Source: Nitrospirota bacterium
GTDB lineage: Bacteria; Nitrospirota; UBA9217
NCBI GenBank assembly: GCA_027456925.1
Contig: DAIDTZ010000242.1
Coordinates: 1-5,222, forward strand
Direction: 5' to 3'
Length of the DNA: 5,222 nt
Shown: in pieces, positions 1 through 5,034 of the stretch
Layout of the letters: every line of letters starts with the position of its first letter
Position numbering within the stretch: position 1 is the first letter of the stretch
The notes under the pieces: model-generated
The model's database searches: none
What the model was told of the DNA's origin: nothing
Seen by the model: only the letters and a program-made list of their open reading frames with translations
Program-made: the position numbers and the translations under genes

Positions 1-114
1 TATCATAAGACAGAAGAAATGGCAGTCCTAAAAACCCGTTTCGACCTTGACGTATTCCCGGGTTTGCCCTATCATAGGTTGCAGGTGATGACGATACGTC
101 GGAGGGTGAGATGA
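1..114 (+). CDS. Possible 3' end of an upstream gene (partial, uncertain)
   Basis: The frame starting at base 1 is open from the window edge to a TGA at 112-114, giving 37 residues that end in an Arg-rich tail (…QVMTIRRRVR). Its stop overlaps the ATG of the FHA frame in an ATGA arrangement, which is typical of translationally coupled neighbours in an operon. I do not recognise the sequence. Its third-position GC is only moderate, below that of the genes that follow. An open run of this length arises by chance fairly often, so the support is the overlap geometry and not the sequence. If it is real, the operon begins further left and the promoter-like site at 47-75 is internal or spurious. Confidence 0.3.
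   Translation, partial: YHKTEEMAVLKTRFDLDVFPGLPYHRLQVMTIRRRVR
47..75 (+). promoter_or_regulatory. Candidate sigma-70 promoter for the FHA-phosphatase-kinase operon
   Basis: TTGACG (47-52) and TATCAT (70-75) each differ from the -35 and -10 consensus at one base and are separated by exactly 17 bases. Transcription would start near 82, leaving a short leader before the ribosome binding site at 101-106. It competes with the reading that 1-114 is the end of an upstream gene. An internal promoter would reconcile both. Confidence 0.4.
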
Positions 115-512
115 CAAGATCGAAAGCCGGCAATGACGGCACTCAAATACTGAAACAAGCGCAGGGAATGAAGAGGGTCCCGGAAAAGTTCCAGGCCTCG
201 GTGGTGATCGTGCAGGGGCATGCGGAAGGCATGGAATATCCGCTCAGGAAAGAATACACCGTGCTCGGCAGGGACAAGGGCGCCGACATCGTCCTGAAGG
301 ACGCTCAGGTCTCGCGTCAGCATGCGGTCATCGAATACCGTTAATGAAATTACCTGCTGAAGGACCTTGAGAGTACGAACGGCACGCGGATGAGCGGGGC
401 GCTTATCAAAGAGACGAACTTGCGCCATGGAGACAAGTTCAGCGTCGGAGGCACCACCCTCCAGTTCGTGCTCGATGATACGGGAAAGCCCCGGACCTAT
501 GAGATCTCGTAA
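111..512 (+). pseudogene. FHA-domain protein, interrupted by two adjacent in-frame stops
   Basis: This is a phosphothreonine-recognition module of the forkhead-associated family. The start is ATG 111, supported by GGAGGG at 101-106. Residues 1-77 carry the first half of the domain: G53-R54 (GRDKGADIVL) and the SRQH motif (S68, H71). At 342-347 the frame reads TAA TGA. It then continues unchanged with YLLKDLESTNGT (N90-G91), the phosphopeptide-binding loop, and the last FHA strands, stopping at 510-512. All hallmark FHA residues are present, so the stops fall in a surface turn and the reading frame is kept on both sides. Two G-to-T changes (GAAGGA to TAATGA) would explain it, as would compensating single-base indels in short T and A runs. 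It could be a recent pseudogene, a base-calling error, or (least likely) a read-through gene. The normal stop abuts the phosphatase ATG (TAAATG), so early termination should weaken coupling to that gene. In such operons FHA proteins bind kinase-phosphorylated partners. Confidence 0.85.
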
Positions 513-1274
513 ATGAAAATAACCTCCTTCGGCGGTTCCGACGTTGGGAAAAAAAGAACCAATAACGAAGACGTATACCTGCTGAACGACGAGCTCAGTC
601 TCTACGCCGTTGCGGACGGGGTCGGGGGCAACGAGGGGGGAGAGGTCGCCAGCCGCATGGCCGTGGAAACGCTCGCATCGTCCATCACGGACCTGCTCGG
701 CGAAAAGGACCGGACCCCGCCCGCGGGACTTGTCCGCGCGGCGGATCCGGCGTTATCCGCACTCCAGCTCGCGATCGTGCTCTCGAACCGGGTCATCCGC
801 GGGGCACAGTCGCAGACCCCGGCGCTCGCCGGCATGGGGACGACGCTGACAACGCTCCTCCTGAAGGACAAGCAGGCGTTCCTTGCCCATATCGGCGACA
901 GCCGCGCCTATCTCCTCCGGTCAGGGGAATTCAAGCAACTGACGATTGACCATTCACTCGTGGGAGAACAGGTCCGTCAGGGCGTGCTCACGCGCGAGCA
1001 GGCGCGAACGAGCCCCTACCGCCACGTGATCACCCGGGCGCTGGGCATCGACGAGGAAGTCAGGATCGACCTCGCGAAGCACCCGCTGCAACGCGGCGAC
1101 CGCTTTCTCCTGTGCACCGACGGACTCACGGAGATGGTGGAGGATGAGGATATCGCCGGGATGCTGTCTGCATTGCCGCCCCGGGAGGCCGTGCAAAAGC
1201 TGCTCGCTGCGGCAAATGACCGGGGGGGCGCGGACAACATCACGGTAGTCGTGGTAATGATCGCGGAGATCTGA
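513..1274 (+). CDS. PP2C-family Ser/Thr protein phosphatase (PrpC/Stp type)
   Basis: This is a cytoplasmic metal-dependent phosphatase that removes phosphate from Ser/Thr residues, presumably including those placed by the kinase downstream. At 253 residues it matches the usual size of stand-alone bacterial PP2C enzymes. Motifs appear in family order: RTNNED (E19, D20), ADGVGGNEGGEVAS (metal-binding D35-G36), GMGTTLTTLLL (107-117), AHIGDSRAYLLR (125-136), the DHSLV segment (146-150), HVITRALG (171-178), CTDGLTEMV (D203-G204) and ADNITVVVV (D241-N242). The metal-ligand aspartates are all present, so it should be active. The segment at about 63-84 before GMGTT is low in family motifs and looks like a variable loop. 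The ATG follows the FHA stop codon directly and has no strong Shine-Dalgarno sequence (only GAGAT nearby), which points to translational coupling with the FHA frame. There is no signal peptide or membrane segment. Confidence 0.97.
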   Translation: MKITSFGGSDVGKKRTNNEDVYLLNDELSLYAVADGVGGNEGGEVASRMAVETLASSITDLLGEKDRTPPAGLVRAADPALSALQLAIVLSNRVIRGAQSQTPALAGMGTTLTTLLLKDKQAFLAHIGDSRAYLLRSGEFKQLTIDHSLVGEQVRQGVLTREQARTSPYRHVITRALGIDEEVRIDLAKHPLQRGDRFLLCTDGLTEMVEDEDIAGMLSALPPREAVQKLLAAANDRGGADNITVVVVMIAEI

Positions 1275-1278
1275 ATCC

Positions 1279-2592
1279 ATGCAGAGACAGATAAAAGATG
1301 AATACAGGATCATCGGCGAGATCGGCTCCGGCGGCATGGCAACCGTATACAAGGCCGTCCAGAAGTCCCTCGACCGGCCGGTCGCCATCAAGGAACTGAA
1401 GAAGGCATACCACGCCGACGCGCAGATCGTCCAGCGCTTCGAACGAGAAAGCCGGGTGGCCGCCTCGCTCCAGCATGAGAACATCGTCCACATTTACGAC
1501 TACTGGAAGAAACCGGACTACGGCATCGTGATGGAATACGTGGACGGCGCCAACCTTGCCGATATTATCGAGAAAACCGGAGCCCTGCCCGTGGAGGTCG
1601 GCGTCATGATCGCGATCCAGGTCTGCGACGCCCTGGATTACGCCCACATGCGCGGACTGATCCACCGGGACATCAAGCCGAGCAACATCATGATCAAGCG
1701 GAACGGCGAGGTGAAGCTCATGGAATTCGGCATCGCCCAGAGCAGGGGCCTCGAAGCTTTGACCCTGCCCGGCACGCTCATCGGGACGCCGTCCTACATG
1801 TCGCCCGAGCAGATCATGGGCCAGCCCCTCGACGTCCGGTCGGACATTTTCTCCCTCGGCATCGTGCTGTACGAAACCTTCACCGGCGTCAAGCCCTTTA
1901 TCGACGACGCCCGTGCGGTCACCGCCAAGATCGTGAAAGACAAATTCGTTGCCCCGCGCCGCATGAACAGCGAGATCCCCTGGGGCCTGCAATGGACCAT
2001 CAAGAAGTGCCTGCGGAAAAAACCCAAACGACGGTATGGGTCCGTGCTCGAAGTCCAGAAAAAACTCGGAAAGCGGCTCGTCGGCAGGACCACGAAAGCG
2101 GCGTCCCTCCAGCGGATCGCCGGCTACCTTGTTTCCATGAACGTGTTCGATGCAGCACCGGAGCAGGAGACCGTGCTGGTCCCAAAAGTGGCAAGCCGCG
2201 CCCCGAGGAGGGCCGCGATCATCGCAGCTTCAATGGTTCTCGTGATGGCCGCCGGGGTTGCCGCATATTATTATCAATCAGCAGTAATGCGTCTGATTGA
2301 CCATCCCCCGGTCATTCTTCCGTCGCAACCACAGGTTACGTCAAGGACTACGCCCACGATTCTTTCGAAGGATCGCGAAAAGATTGCCAGTTCTCCGGCA
2401 GGCACTTCGCAGCCAGCCTCCGCGCCTACCGCGTCAGTGATCGATAAACCGGCAATAAAAGAACCGCAGGTGACGACGAAAACAACTCCGTCATCGGCGA
2501 TTGAAAAGAAACAGGCCGACGAGGCAGGGAAGAAAACTGGCGGCAAGAAACCGAAGAAAAAGAAGAAACGCAGCAAGCCGAGCGAAATATAG
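1279..2592 (+). CDS. Membrane-anchored Hanks-type Ser/Thr protein kinase with EFG instead of DFG
   Basis: This is a bacterial eukaryotic-like kinase of 437 residues. The kinase domain spans about 9-265: Gly-rich loop GSGGMATVY (16-24), VAIK lysine K38, alpha-C Glu E57, catalytic HRDIKPSN (H129-N136), activation loop ending GTPSYMSPEQ (169-178) and DVRSDIFSLG (185-194). The magnesium-binding DFG motif reads E149-F150-G151 (codon GAA, 1723-1725), so metal handling should be impaired or altered. Every other core residue is intact. A linker with R307, R310 and R311 precedes one membrane helix (about 312-332), which puts the kinase in the cytoplasm and about 105 residues outside. The outer part has no PASTA or other sensor domain. 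It is rich in Pro, Ser and Thr, holds a degenerate 10-residue repeat (PQVTSRTTPT at 351, PQVTTKTTPS at 396), and ends in a lysine-rich tail (418-433). GGAG at 1265-1268 lies 10 bases before ATG, and the gap to the phosphatase gene is 4 bases. The phosphatase is the likely antagonist. Confidence 0.96.
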   Translation: MQRQIKDEYRIIGEIGSGGMATVYKAVQKSLDRPVAIKELKKAYHADAQIVQRFERESRVAASLQHENIVHIYDYWKKPDYGIVMEYVDGANLADIIEKTGALPVEVGVMIAIQVCDALDYAHMRGLIHRDIKPSNIMIKRNGEVKLMEFGIAQSRGLEALTLPGTLIGTPSYMSPEQIMGQPLDVRSDIFSLGIVLYETFTGVKPFIDDARAVTAKIVKDKFVAPRRMNSEIPWGLQWTIKKCLRKKPKRRYGSVLEVQKKLGKRLVGRTTKAASLQRIAGYLVSMNVFDAAPEQETVLVPKVASRAPRRAAIIAASMVLVMAAGVAAYYYQSAVMRLIDHPPVILPSQPQVTSRTTPTILSKDREKIASSPAGTSQPASAPTASVIDKPAIKEPQVTTKTTPSSAIEKKQADEAGKKTGGKKPKKKKKRSKPSEI

Positions 2593-2621
2593 AAATTACT
2601 TTTCACGGGAAGACCAGCACC

Positions 2622-2668
2622 AAGCCGGTTGGAGATGACGAAGCTCATCTTCGACCGGCTTTTCTTTT
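2622..2668 (+). terminator. Strong intrinsic terminator closing the signalling operon
   Basis: A 17-base arm (2622-2638, AAGCCGGTTGGAGATGA) pairs with 2645-2661 around a six-base loop, with two G-U wobbles and no other mismatch. The T-rich tract TTTTCTTTT (2660-2668) follows at once. It begins 29 bases after the kinase stop codon and should end transcription of the three-gene operon. Confidence 0.93.
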
Positions 2669-2940
2669 GAGATTTTCATGCTGGCTCACCTGGAGAGCAT
2701 AGTGCGTTCGGAGCATGACATTCTGCTTGACATAGGGTGATAATGAGCGTATTTGAGAAGTGGAGAGATACAGGAAGGCCGAGGACGCGGCGGAGGGAGT
2801 TTGAGCAATTATAGATGACAGATTTCTACGACGCAATGAGTGCAACAACGTCCTTCGCGTAGTCATCGGCGTGCACGCCGCCTATGTGAGCAGAATTCTG
2901 TGTGGACACTACGAAAGGTAAAGAGTATGGACCTGACCCT
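2669..2940. other. Intergenic stretch without a recognisable gene
   Basis: I see no convincing coding sequence, RNA gene or repeat here. Frames on both strands are short, and those that are open overlap the terminator or the insertion sequence. The last 51 bases (2890-2940) are open in the frame that continues across the insertion element into 4489-4632. The final bases, GACCTGACCCT (2930-2940), are the left flank of the IS target site. Confidence 0.6.
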
Positions 2941-2943
2941 GAT

Positions 2944-2957
2944 ATGGTTGACAGTTG
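2944..2957 (+). repeat. Right-end subterminal inverted repeat of the IS1111-type element
   Basis: ATGGTTGACAGTTG is the exact reverse complement of 4468-4481. It lies downstream of the transposase. It also overlaps a local palindrome, TTGACA-GT-TGTCAA (2948-2961), found only at this end. The - strand copy of that palindrome's second half supplies a perfect -35 hexamer. Confidence 0.92.
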
Positions 2958-2961
2958 TCAA
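2956..2961 (-). promoter_or_regulatory. -35 half of a predicted circle-junction promoter
   Basis: On the - strand these bases read TTGACA, a perfect -35 hexamer pointing out of the right end of the element. In the integrated form it faces the flank. In a circle it would sit 18 bp upstream of CATAAT from the left end (4480-4485). Split junction promoters are known in IS110/IS1111-type elements. Here the assignment depends on the inferred ends. Confidence 0.55.
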
Positions 2962-2980
2962 GGAGAAAACAGTTTCCCTG

Positions 2981-2998
2981 CCCCTTTGTCTAAAGGGG
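2981..2998 (-). repeat. Hairpin near the 3' end of the IS non-coding RNA region
   Basis: CCCCTTT (2981-2987) and AAAGGGG (2992-2998) form a perfect 7-bp stem with a four-base loop. On the - strand it is followed by a second imperfect hairpin (GGGAAA…TTTCTCC) and a short T run (TTTT) just before the right inverted repeat. This may be the 3' boundary or a weak terminator of the element's RNA. Confidence 0.5.
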
Positions 2999-3026
2999 AT
3001 GCTATCAGCTATTGCTCCAGGGCATA

Positions 3027-3193
3027 ACCAGAGACGGGACCTATCGGCGACGATTGATCACTCTGATATTCGCGGATTTGACCGCATGACTTGTCTCCAT
3101 CGCGGAGCTGTCTCGCTCTAAAAGCGGAAGTTCGGCAATGCCTTATTCCATAGGGTCAACGAGAGTTCTCCTGATCGTGGTCGCGTCTCTGGT
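3027..3193 (-). ncRNA. Candidate bridge RNA / seekRNA core of the IS1111-type element
   Basis: IS110-family transposases are guided by an element-encoded RNA with loops pairing to donor and target DNA. In IS1111-type elements it lies downstream of the transposase, where this region is. Bases 3027-3041 (ACCAGAGACGGGACC) and 3179-3193 are inverted repeats with one mismatch, so a 14-pair closing stem can hold a 167-nt RNA. Inside are two exact 7-base matches in guide orientation. First, 3152-3158 gives RNA UGACCCU, complementary to the right-junction core plus target flank (2934-2940). Second, 3063-3069 gives RNA AUAUCAG, identical to the - strand right end plus core (2939-2945). A weaker match at 3136-3143 (AGGCAUUG) could pair with the other target side (4488-4495) with one mismatch and one wobble. 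I found no convincing guide for the left end. The true 5' and 3' ends are unknown and may reach 2958-3271. Confidence 0.6.
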
Positions 3194-3271
3194 GATGCTC
3201 TGGATAAGTTGTATTTGATCCTGGCTGCTCTCCTTAAAAGCGGCAGTGTTCTTTGAAAGCTGTTTCTGGCC

Positions 3272-4381
3272 TTATGCCGGCATGGGAACTTCCTTGGCTA
3301 TGGCCCACATGAACCCGGAAAGCTCTCGTGCAATCGCGGTTACAGTCCGGTTTCGGTTTTTCCCCTTAGCCATGAGTTTGCGGAAGCGTCCACAGAGCCG
3401 CACCTGAGCTTTCCAGGATATTGCCTTAATCTCGCGCGACAAACCCTCCTGACGCTTCCGGAGTTCTCTGCTGACTTTGGCTGGAAAGCTATACGTCTGT
3501 GCCGCTTCGATCAAGGCGCGTCGGGCATGGCTGTTGCCCGTTTTCGTAATACCGCCCCGCTTGGTTGTCTGGCCGCTGGAGTTTTCCGAGGGAACCAAAC
3601 CCAGATAGGCCATGAGTTGCCTTGGATTCTCAAACCGTCTGAGGTCTCCGATCTCGACTACCATGGTGGCTGCAACGATGGCTGCCACGCCGCGTAGCGC
3701 CTGAAAGGCAACGACAACCGGTGCCATGCGCCATGCCGGAATCAGTTGTAATATCTGCTCTGTTACGCGATCAACTCGCTCCGAGTTCTCTTCAATGCTG
3801 TGGATGTACTCCTGCAGGGTGATCTGTTGAGCCGGATGCGGCATCTTGATGCCTGCAAGCCACCGCAGATGGGCTACGCTCCACGCCTTTCTGCCCGAAT
3901 ACCGGAAGCCATGGCGGAGAATGAAAGCACTCAAGCGTTGCCGGGCCTTCCGGGCCGCGTTTATGGCGTCTCCCCGGCCCCGGACGAGGTCTCGCATAGC
4001 TTCATCGTCCTCGCGGGGAACGTAAACCGGCGTCAATTCGCCCGCCCGGTAGAGCCGAGCCAGTGATAATGAATCCCGCCGATCTGTTTTGATACGATCG
4101 CCGCTCTTCTTCGGTGTCATCGAAGGCGCGATAACATCGCAGTGGAATCCCTGCGCGGTCAGGTGTCGGTAGATCTCATAGCCGCAGGGGCCTGCTTCAT
4201 ATACAAAGCGAAGTTCAACACCGGAACGACGGAATTTACGGATCGCCTTATCGAGCGAATCCAGATCTCCGCCGATGGTGCCGTAGAATCTGATCTCCCC
4301 GTTTCTGCCGTCATCGGCCAGGGCGATATCTATAGAATCTTTGTGTACATCGAGTCCAACAAAAATGATACAATGCTTCAT
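3272..4381 (-). CDS. IS110-family (IS1111-type) DEDD transposase, intact
   Basis: This 369-residue RNA-guided recombinase moves the element. An N-terminal RuvC-like DEDD domain (about 5-160) carries D11 (GLDVHKDSIDIA), E62 (VYEAGPCGYEIY), D100 and D103 (KTDRRDSLSLARL). A middle helical region (about 190-215) leads to the C-terminal Transposase_20 domain (about 225-310), with LRGVAAIVAATMVVEIGDLRRF, AYLGLVPSENSSG and the KTGNSHARRALIEAA motif. A serine in the SENSSG segment (265-269) is the likely nucleophile. ATG 4381 is chosen because AAGGAGG lies 6 bases upstream. The frame stays open to a TTG at 4477, but that TTG is inside the inverted repeat and has no ribosome site. Length and motifs are typical and no frameshift is seen, so the element may still be active. 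It is transcribed against the signalling operon, and its RNA partner is probably encoded just downstream. Confidence 0.96.
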   Translation of the reverse strand: MKHCIIFVGLDVHKDSIDIALADDGRNGEIRFYGTIGGDLDSLDKAIRKFRRSGVELRFVYEAGPCGYEIYRHLTAQGFHCDVIAPSMTPKKSGDRIKTDRRDSLSLARLYRAGELTPVYVPREDDEAMRDLVRGRGDAINAARKARQRLSAFILRHGFRYSGRKAWSVAHLRWLAGIKMPHPAQQITLQEYIHSIEENSERVDRVTEQILQLIPAWRMAPVVVAFQALRGVAAIVAATMVVEIGDLRRFENPRQLMAYLGLVPSENSSGQTTKRGGITKTGNSHARRALIEAAQTYSFPAKVSRELRKRQEGLSREIKAISWKAQVRLCGRFRKLMAKGKNRNRTVTAIARELSGFMWAIAKEVPMPA

Positions 4382-4387
4382 GACCTG

Positions 4388-4394
4388 CCTCCTT
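4388..4394 (-). promoter_or_regulatory. Ribosome binding site that fixes the transposase start
   Basis: On the - strand the bases read AAGGAGG, a full Shine-Dalgarno core, 6 bases before ATG 4381. It decides against the longer TTG start at 4477. Confidence 0.9.
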
Positions 4395-4410
4395 GGTTGT
4401 GGCTCTGTAT

Positions 4411-4429
4411 TTGGGAACCTAGTTCCCAA
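4411..4429 (-). repeat. Hairpin in the transposase leader
   Basis: TTGGGAAC and GTTCCCAA form a perfect 8-bp stem with a three-base loop. It lies between the left inverted repeat and the transposase ribosome binding site, 16 bases from the latter. It could damp transcription entering from outside or modulate translation. No T tract follows, so it is not a standard terminator. Confidence 0.6.
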
Positions 4430-4467
4430 GTATAACCCACGTTGCAAGGGGCAGGTCACTTGATTTT

Positions 4468-4481
4468 CAACTGTCAACCAT
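4468..4481 (+). repeat. Left-end subterminal inverted repeat of the IS1111-type element
   Basis: CAACTGTCAACCAT is the perfect inverted partner of 2944-2957. It lies 86 bases upstream of the transposase start, and 7 bases remain between it and the inferred element end. Confidence 0.92.
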
Positions 4482-4485
4482 TATG
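4480..4485 (-). promoter_or_regulatory. -10 half of a predicted circle-junction promoter
   Basis: On the - strand these bases read CATAAT, one mismatch from TATAAT, pointing inward to the transposase. No good -35 lies at the right distance in the integrated form. Joining to the right end supplies TTGACA at an 18-bp spacing. Confidence 0.55.
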
Positions 4486-4488
4486 TCT

Positions 4489-4632
4489 AATGACTCCTCA
4501 CGCGTCGGTGAAAGTGATTGCACATGCGAAGCTGCTAATCGAGCCCTACGTTTCAGCGAATCTGAGGCCGAGATACCACACGAATATTTAAAGTCTGATG
4601 AAGAAGCTACAGAGATTGATAAGTATCATTAG
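4489..4632 (+). pseudogene. 3' part of a small gene possibly split by the IS (remainder at 2890-2940)
   Basis: Bases 4489-4632 read as 47 codons ending in TAG: NDSSRVGESD…, then an acidic tail ending EEATEIDKYH. If the element is removed and one CT core kept, the frame continues back through 2938-2940 to 2890 (…TTKGKEYGPDP), giving a joined open run of about 64 residues that begins after a TGA at 2887-2889. Many codons begin with G and the peptide is strongly acidic, which hints at real coding. The only upstream start candidate is GTG 2902, with no clear ribosome site. An ATG inside the IS end (4483) would give a 49-residue product. I do not recognise the protein. A chance open frame of this length is possible. 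Confidence 0.35.
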
Positions 4633-4669
4633 GCTCAATTGCATACAAAAAAAACGGTGAAAACCCAAA

Positions 4670-5023
4670 ATGGACTATAAAAAGGTATGGGGTTTTATTA
4701 GGGCTTGGATAGTGATTTCAATCCTTGCTCTGCTAGCTGCGTTATTTTTTCTTGATGGACAGAAAGAGAGCGAAATAGCGAACACATTGACTTTCGTAAT
4801 GTTCATTATTTCATTTCCTGCAAGTTGGCTTGGTTTTGCCCTGGAAATTAGCATGCTTGATCTGTTTGGCCAAAAACAAATGCACATATATGATAATCGC
4901 CTCGTACTCTTTCTCGCCTGGGCCTTATTTTTCGTTGTTGGATATTTGCAGTGGTTCATATTGTCAAGAATCGTGACAGCGATAGCAAAGAAAAGAAAAG
5001 CGAAAGTACATAGCGCGTCGTGA
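4670..5023 (+). CDS. Small three-helix membrane protein of unknown function
   Basis: This 117-residue protein has three hydrophobic segments: about 11-28 (AWIVISILALLAALFFL), 38-60 (ANTLTFVMFIISFPASWLGFAL) and 78-104 (LVLFLAWALFFVVGYLQWFIL). It has a short polar loop (DGQKESEI), a longer hydrophilic loop with FGQKQMHIYDNR, and a basic C-terminus (AKKRKAKVH). The charge pattern suggests the C-terminus is in the cytoplasm. GGTGA at 4656-4660, 9 bases upstream, supports ATG 4670. No family is recognised and no catalytic motif is visible, so no function is proposed. Base composition is clearly more AT-rich than the signalling operon, and it sits alone between two mobile elements, which suggests acquisition by transfer. 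The nearest upstream frame ends 37 bases before it. Confidence 0.8.
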   Translation: MDYKKVWGFIRAWIVISILALLAALFFLDGQKESEIANTLTFVMFIISFPASWLGFALEISMLDLFGQKQMHIYDNRLVLFLAWALFFVVGYLQWFILSRIVTAIAKKRKAKVHSAS

Positions 5024-5034
5024 GCGACGATCTA

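Larger units (their letters stand above)
2941..4488 (-). mobile_element. Complete IS110-family element, IS1111 type
   Basis: The element is oriented on the - strand: left end at 4488, right end at 2941, about 1548 bp. It contains one intact DEDD transposase, 14-bp subterminal inverted repeats (4468-4481 and 2944-2957), a short upstream region (107 bp) and a long downstream non-coding region (about 330 bp). Subterminal inverted repeats and a longer non-coding region downstream of the transposase are traits of the IS1111 subgroup, as opposed to IS110 proper. I placed the ends so that the repeats lie 7 bp from the left end and 3 bp from the right end, the published IS1111 geometry. This leaves a shared CT dinucleotide at 2939-2940 and 4487-4488 as the recombination core. 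There is no longer target duplication, as expected for this family. The exact edges are uncertain by a few bases. Confidence 0.85.

Noticed and set aside
1240..1992. 250-codon ORF on the - strand opposite the kinase gene
   Set aside because: It is a shadow of the high-GC kinase coding frame. The + strand translation carries a full set of kinase motifs over the same bases.
2728..2751. TTGACA followed by GATAAT as a promoter
   Set aside because: The two hexamers are only about 7 bases apart and no -10-like sequence occurs at the normal 16-18 bp spacing.
2645..2866. 73-codon - strand ORF right of the terminator
   Set aside because: Its 3' end runs into the right arm and T tract of the operon terminator, and nothing in its sequence looks conserved.
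3020..3028. CATAAC at 3023-3028 as the missing left-end donor guide of the bridge RNA
   Set aside because: It could pair over six bases with the left element end, but it overlaps the closing stem (3027-3041) and lacks the core match, so I do not count it.
2840..3121. 93-codon + strand ORF spanning the left edge of the IS
   Set aside because: It crosses the element's right end and the non-coding RNA region, has no ribosome site and shows no recognisable protein pattern.
2929..4458. GGACCTGACCCT (2929-2940) and GGGGCAGGTCAC (about 4448-4459) as terminal inverted repeats of a larger element
   Set aside because: The first lies outside the IS repeat and the second inside it, so they are not placed symmetrically. 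The 14-bp perfect repeats define the element better.
4382..4477. N-terminal extension of the transposase from a TTG at 4477
   Set aside because: The TTG lies inside the inverted repeat without a ribosome site, whereas ATG 4381 has AAGGAGG at ideal spacing and a typical IS110-family N-terminus.
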